Source: Zymomonas sp.
GTDB taxonomy: Bacteria > Pseudomonadota > Alphaproteobacteria > Sphingomonadales > Sphingomonadaceae
Length of the DNA stretch: 10,000 nucleotides
NCBI RefSeq assembly: GCF_020216885.1
Contig: NZ_JAIWON010000014.1
Coordinates: forward strand, 1-10,000
Direction of reading: 5' to 3'
Shown here: positions 7,037-10,000 of the stretch, piece by piece
How the letters are laid out: each line of letters begins with the position of its first letter
Position numbering within the stretch: position 1 is the stretch's first letter
The notes under the pieces: generated by a model
Told to the model about the DNA's origin: nothing
What the model saw: only the letters and a program-made list of their open reading frames with translations
Database searches by the model: none
Program-made: the position numbers and the translations under genes

Positions 7037-8230
7037 TTACATTTTTGTAAAAAGTCCGACCATCTCAACATGCAAAGACCATGGGAATTGTCCAACTGGC
7101 TTAACCCAATGTAATACCCATCCAGCTTCCAAAAGTGTTTTAGCGTCACGGGCAAAGGTTGCAGGGTTACAAGAAACGTAAACAATCCGCCCATTAGGCA
7201 ATGCCGCTAAATTGGCTATTTGCTCTTTTGCACCAGCCCTTGGCGGATCAAGGATAATACATTCGAACCGAACCAACTCATCTTTTTGCAACGGGCGGCG
7301 GAATAGATCGCGATGCTCGACAAAAACAGCCTTTCCAGCAAGGGACGAAGCCTGTTTTAAGGCAAGAACAGCATCACGCATACCTTCGGCTGCATAGACA
7401 CGTTTATCTTTTTCAAAAGAAAGAGCAAAGGTTCCTAAACCCGAAAAAAGGTCAGCTACAAAACGGGCTGCGCCAACAGCCTCTTTGACCGTATGGACTA
7501 AAGTCTGTTCGCCATCCTTTGTTGCCTGTAAAAAGGCATGTGCAGGCAATGCAACAGGTACAGCGCCTAGTGTTACAGTAACCCGTTCCGATTCCCAACG
7601 GGTTTCAACGCCATAGCCTTGGTCGATTGAAAGACGAGCGAAACCTTTCTCTGCTGCAAAAGCGGCAATTGCTTCGGTTGCCTCAAGCGTTTCAGGGAAT
7701 GGCATAACAAGCAAGCAGTCAATTCCCTGATCTGCTAACGTCATTTCTATCTGTGCTAAAGATCGTGGAGCCAGCCATTTTTGCAAAAAACTACGCAAAT
7801 CGATGGCGGCCTTGAACAGATTTTTATCCAACAAAGGACATTCAACGATATCCACCAATTGGTGGCTAGAGGTTTTGTTATAGCCCAAGGTCAGCTTTTT
7901 ACCGGCCTTAAAGGCTCTCAAAGCTACTCTTCGGCGGCTATAAGGGGGCGACAAATGAGCTGTTTTTAACGCGGGAGCCGGTAAAGCTTGCTGATGGAAA
8001 GCCTCGGTTATCCGGTCGGTAAGAAAATTTTTATAAACCTCTTCATCCGCATATTGTAAACGGCAACCGCCGCAGACAGAGAAATGCCGACAAACGGGTT
8101 CAATATGATGCGCACCGAATTCTAATTTACCGTCATCGGATATATAGTCATCGGGAACCGAATTAGGGACAAATTGCCCATCTTCAGTCACACCATCTCC
8201 CTTTGATGCCAAGCGTATAATCTTTTTCAT
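7037..8230 (-). CDS. TrmA/RumA-type class I SAM-dependent RNA (uracil-5-)methyltransferase with iron-sulfur cluster
   Basis: A 397-residue cytoplasmic enzyme of the COG2265 group, which methylates carbon 5 of a uridine in rRNA or tRNA. A short TRAM-like N-terminus (1-46) is followed by the cluster motif CRHFSVCGGC, giving Cys47, Cys53 and Cys56; Cys131 (VECPLLDK) is the likely fourth ligand of the [4Fe-4S] cluster. The SAM-binding motif FVADLFSGLGTF is at 257-268. Catalytic elements are DPPRAG (328-333), the nucleophile Cys354 in YVSCNPATFARD and Glu389 in the C-terminal HVEM. All key residues are present. It resembles RlmD/RumA by the Fe-S motif, but the N-terminal part is shorter than in E. 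coli RlmD, which has a full TRAM domain, so I give no symbol; the target could be 23S rRNA U1939 or another uridine. ATG at 8230 overlaps the upstream stop as ATGA, indicating coupled translation. Confidence 0.9.
   Translation of the reverse strand: MKKIIRLASKGDGVTEDGQFVPNSVPDDYISDDGKLEFGAHHIEPVCRHFSVCGGCRLQYADEEVYKNFLTDRITEAFHQQALPAPALKTAHLSPPYSRRRVALRAFKAGKKLTLGYNKTSSHQLVDIVECPLLDKNLFKAAIDLRSFLQKWLAPRSLAQIEMTLADQGIDCLLVMPFPETLEATEAIAAFAAEKGFARLSIDQGYGVETRWESERVTVTLGAVPVALPAHAFLQATKDGEQTLVHTVKEAVGAARFVADLFSGLGTFALSFEKDKRVYAAEGMRDAVLALKQASSLAGKAVFVEHRDLFRRPLQKDELVRFECIILDPPRAGAKEQIANLAALPNGRIVYVSCNPATFARDAKTLLEAGWVLHWVKPVGQFPWSLHVEMVGLFTKM
8227..8230 (-). other. ATGA overlap, NAD(P)H-hydrate repair gene to RNA methyltransferase
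   Basis: The upstream stop TGA (8229-8227) and the methyltransferase ATG (8230-8228) overlap by four bases when counted as ATGA. The two proteins have no known shared pathway; the overlap shows operon packing and possible translational coupling. Confidence 0.8.
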
Positions 8231-9681
8231 GAGGCTACGGTTACTTCCACAAAGGCTGAACGAAGGTGATGGATCAGGTCATCAGCAATCATACCCGGAC
8301 CGGCTAGGCGTGCGGCTTCACCATGCAACCACACTGCGGTACAGGCAGCATCGAAGGGATCCATACCACGCGCTAACATAGCGCCACAGATACCGGAAAG
8401 GACATCACCGGTTCCAGCATTAGCCAACCATGAAACGGCGGGTTGAGAAATCGCTGCGCGACCATCAGGGGTGGCAATAACAGTATCGGCTCCCTTCAAA
8501 ACGACAACCAAACCCGATAACGCCGCCGCTTTGGTTACTCGGGTCAGCTTATCGCCACTAATCCCTGCAAACAGACGCTTAAACTCGCCTTCATGGGGGG
8601 TAATAATCGTTGGTTGTTGGATATTGCGTAAGCAATCCAAGCCTTCACGACTTAATAAAAATAACGCATCAGCATCCAATACCAAGGGGTGAGAGGTGTC
8701 TAAAGCCATCGAAAGGCGTTGAACGCCTAATTCATCTCGCCCAAGTCCAGGGCCAATAACAAGCGCATTGATACGTTCATCCGCTAAGGCTTCACGGCTC
8801 CATGAACGATGTACCAAAGCCATGGGGCCCGAAATGGTCTCACCGCCTAACAGAGCAACATAACCCGCCCCTGCCCGCTGTGCTGCAACTGCAGATAAAA
8901 GCGAAGCTCCGGCCATAGCACCAGCTGTAATCGCGACATAACCTCTACTATATTTATAATCAGCGGGTGTTGGTGCCGCTAAACGGGGTTTGGGTATTTC
9001 GATCAGATCAGGATTTGATATGGTCAGGTCAATATCCCCGACTGCAACCCGACCACAAATAGTCGAGGCTGGTTCCAAACGGTGAGCTGGCTTTAATGCC
9101 CCGATAGCAATTGTCAGATCAAAAGCAGGAATATCAGATAATAAACTGCCTTTATCCGTATCGACCCCACTTGGGACATCAATGGCGACGCGCAGCGATG
9201 CGGCTTTCGACAAAGCTCTTAATTTTGATAATAAGGCATTATCCAACGACCGAGACATGCCAATGCCGAACAAAGCATCTATAAGCAAAGGTGCTGCTTC
9301 GGCATCATCCAAAGAAGTAACTTTGCCAGAGAAAAGAGAACGGGCTTTTTTTGCCGCATCAGTCTTTGGCTCACTATAAGCTGCAACCGAGACAGGGATC
9401 CCCCATTCTGCCAAATAACGGGCAACCACATATCCATCGCCACCATTATTGCCGGGGCCACACAGGATTAAAGCAGGCATGTTTCCAGCAAAAGAGCGTG
9501 TGATAGAAGCGGCAACCTTACCAGCTTTGTCCATTAAATCATCTACTGAGCTACCGCATTTCATAGCCGCCATTTCTGCCGCTCTCATTGCCTGTAGTCG
9601 TAAAATAGGACGAGGATTTAGCGCGGATGATCTGATCAAACGATCATGCTGTGGCAATGTTTCTAATTTGGATATAGTCAT
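8227..9681 (-). CDS. nnr: Bifunctional NAD(P)H-hydrate epimerase / ADP-dependent NAD(P)H-hydrate dehydratase
   Basis: A fused cytoplasmic repair enzyme of 484 residues from the ATG at 9681. The N-terminal YjeF_N (NnrE) half epimerises R- and S-NAD(P)HX; it shows GPGNNGGDGYVVAR, with NNGGDG at 78-83, and IDVPSGVDTDKG with Asp168. The C-terminal ribokinase-like (NnrD) half dehydrates S-NAD(P)HX using ADP; it shows GPGLGRD (310-316), LVLDADAL (333-340), TPHEGEF (361-367), LKGADT (395-400) and NAGTGDVLSG with catalytic Asp426. Order and length match the E. coli Nnr (YjeF) type, and both active sites look intact. Start choice: an in-frame GTG at 9705 would add eight residues but has no Shine-Dalgarno site and lies two bases from an inverted repeat; the ATG at 9681 has a weak purine-rich GAAGTGAG upstream. 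Homologues usually begin only a few residues before the MRAAEM block, so the N-terminus is somewhat long either way. First gene of the visible cluster. Confidence 0.93.
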   Translation of the reverse strand: MTISKLETLPQHDRLIRSSALNPRPILRLQAMRAAEMAAMKCGSSVDDLMDKAGKVAASITRSFAGNMPALILCGPGNNGGDGYVVARYLAEWGIPVSVAAYSEPKTDAAKKARSLFSGKVTSLDDAEAAPLLIDALFGIGMSRSLDNALLSKLRALSKAASLRVAIDVPSGVDTDKGSLLSDIPAFDLTIAIGALKPAHRLEPASTICGRVAVGDIDLTISNPDLIEIPKPRLAAPTPADYKYSRGYVAITAGAMAGASLLSAVAAQRAGAGYVALLGGETISGPMALVHRSWSREALADERINALVIGPGLGRDELGVQRLSMALDTSHPLVLDADALFLLSREGLDCLRNIQQPTIITPHEGEFKRLFAGISGDKLTRVTKAAALSGLVVVLKGADTVIATPDGRAAISQPAVSWLANAGTGDVLSGICGAMLARGMDPFDAACTAVWLHGEAARLAGPGMIADDLIHHLRSAFVEVTVAS

Positions 9682-9707
9682 AGCTATGGCGCTCACTTCT
9701 GGCACCG

Positions 9708-9722
9708 GAATTTTTAAAATTC
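9708..9722. repeat. 15-base perfect inverted repeat just upstream of the hydrate-repair gene
   Basis: GAATTTT and AAAATTC flank a single central T: seven perfect base pairs of dyad symmetry. It lies two bases before the alternative GTG start (9705) and 26 bases before the ATG (9681). Its place between a candidate -10 element and the gene is where a repressor site would sit, but a function is only inferred. AT-only dyads of this kind can also arise by chance. Confidence 0.5.
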
Positions 9723-9734
9723 ACATAACAGAGA

Positions 9735-9763
9735 AATAAACACTTACCCTTGCTATGATGCAA
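9735..9763 (-). promoter_or_regulatory. Candidate promoter close to the cluster start
   Basis: Read on the minus strand, TTGCAT (9763-9758) and TTTATT (9740-9735) are separated by 17 bases. Each is an imperfect sigma-70-type match (3/6 and 4/6). It would start RNA near 9728, a short leader before either start codon. The -35-like hexamer overlaps the 9748-9765 hairpin. Weak evidence, from position and spacing only. Confidence 0.2.
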
Positions 9764-9765
9764 GG
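9748..9765. repeat. Inverted repeat with 6-base arms and 6-base loop
   Basis: CCTTGC and GCAAGG surround TATGAT. It could fold as a hairpin in a leader RNA or be a protein site. It is not followed by a T-run on either strand, so it does not look like a terminator. Confidence 0.4.
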
Positions 9766-9771
9766 ATAAGG

Positions 9772-9784
9772 CCTCAAATTGAGG
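9772..9784. repeat. 13-base dyad CCTCAAATTGAGG
   Basis: Six-base arms around one central base, six bases from the neighbouring 9748-9765 repeat. A central loop of one base is poor for RNA folding, so a DNA-level operator is the likelier reading if it is functional at all. Confidence 0.35.
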
Positions 9785-9856
9785 ACAAGAAAAGGTCTAA
9801 AGCCCTGTTTGTGCATCTTCCGGTATATCGAACTAATACCTTAAATTTAATATCTT

Positions 9857-10000
9857 ATGTTTAGCGCCTATATGGATGATATCTATCGCGTCAACAAGGG
9901 TAATAACTTCCCCGATAGAGAAAAGAAATATGCCTGTAATAACAGGATAAAAAAACTTGATTTCCATATTAAAAGTGGAAAGCTAAAACACATAGATTTT
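9857..10000 (+). CDS. Doubtful plus-strand open frame at the right edge (partial)
   Basis: An ATG at 9857 opens a frame of 48 codons that has no stop before the window ends; an in-frame TAA sits at 9848-9850. The predicted peptide is hydrophilic and Lys/Asn/Asp-rich (it begins MFSAYMDDIYRVNKG) and matches no family I know. There is no Shine-Dalgarno sequence before the ATG. A chance open frame of this length is common in AT-rich DNA, so I list it only because the edge hides its end. If real, it would be divergent from the minus-strand cluster. Confidence 0.13.
   Translation, partial: MFSAYMDDIYRVNKGNNFPDREKKYACNNRIKKLDFHIKSGKLKHIDF
9867..9894 (-). promoter_or_regulatory. Candidate distal promoter for the cluster
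   Basis: Read on the minus strand, TTGACG (9894-9889, five of six -35 matches) is followed after 16 bases by TATAGG (9872-9867, a partial -10 match). RNA would begin near 9860 and have a leader of about 155-180 bases containing the small inverted repeats. The -35 match is the best in the region; activity is inference. Confidence 0.28.

Larger units (their letters stand above)
9706..10000. other. AT-rich intergenic region with short inverted repeats, no convincing gene
   Basis: This stretch lies upstream of the minus-strand cluster. I see no tRNA, no recognised riboswitch and no transposon end. It contains a 15-base dyad next to the first gene, hairpin-like repeats at 9748-9765, 9772-9784, 9822-9840, 9933-9946 and 9961-9981, a perfect 10-base AT palindrome (TTAAATTTAA, 9841-9850), candidate minus-strand promoters, and a plus-strand frame open to the right edge. 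Single 6-base dyads are expected by chance in AT-rich DNA of this length, so only the 15-base one stands out. Confidence 0.6.

Noticed and set aside
7035..7052. Inverted repeat TTTTAC-ATTTTT-GTAAAA at the end of the RNA methyltransferase gene, a possible terminator
   Set aside because: The stem is only six mostly A-T pairs, includes the stop codon, and is not followed by a T-run on the minus strand (ATTTATGG follows). hisI begins 54 bp later, so read-through is likelier.
9933..9946. CCTGT-AATA-ACAGG hairpin next to a run of seven A residues, a possible terminator
   Set aside because: On the minus strand the T-run precedes the stem instead of following it, and on the plus strand the stem is followed by A residues. 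A five-pair stem with the wrong polarity does not support a terminator.
9961..9981. TTTCCA...TGGAAA inverted repeat near the right edge
   Set aside because: Six-base arms with a nine-base AT-rich loop are expected by chance in this composition, and no neighbouring gene end is visible to relate it to.

Overview
The window looks like chromosomal DNA of an alphaproteobacterium of the sphingomonad group. Zymomonas is my best guess. The protein families and their sequence style are sphingomonad-like, while base composition is closer to balanced than is usual for that high-GC order. Genus assignment is inference from memory, not from a search. There is no sign of mobile DNA, CRISPR, rRNA or tRNA genes.

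Every gene I can support is on the minus strand, so the cluster reads from the right edge to the left. In transcription order: a fused NAD(P)H-hydrate epimerase/dehydratase (8227-9681 or 9705), a TrmA/RumA-type iron-sulfur RNA methyltransferase (7037-8230), hisI (6608-6982), an OmpR-family response regulator (5855-6580), an EnvZ-like sensor histidine kinase (4440-5858), tamA (2224-4440) and the first 741 codons of tamB (1-2224), which leaves through the left edge. Gaps are 54 bp or less and four junctions overlap: two of the 4-base type (ATGA, TTGA) and two TAATG junctions sharing one base. This looks like one seven-gene transcription unit, possibly with internal promoters.

Functionally there are two halves. 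The upstream half is housekeeping: repair of damaged NAD(P)H, RNA methylation and a histidine biosynthesis step. The downstream half joins a two-component system to the TamA-TamB translocation and assembly module, which links the inner membrane, periplasm and outer membrane. The kinase stop codon overlaps the tamA start codon, so synthesis of the signalling pair and the envelope machine is probably coupled. That junction is the most interesting point of the window. What the kinase senses, and whether the regulator acts on envelope genes, cannot be read from this DNA.

The last ~300 bases (9706-10000) hold no convincing gene. They are AT-rich, contain several short inverted repeats and candidate minus-strand promoters for the cluster, and a short plus-strand frame open at the right edge that is probably chance. 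I found no clear novel multi-gene system beyond the two-component/TAM linkage.
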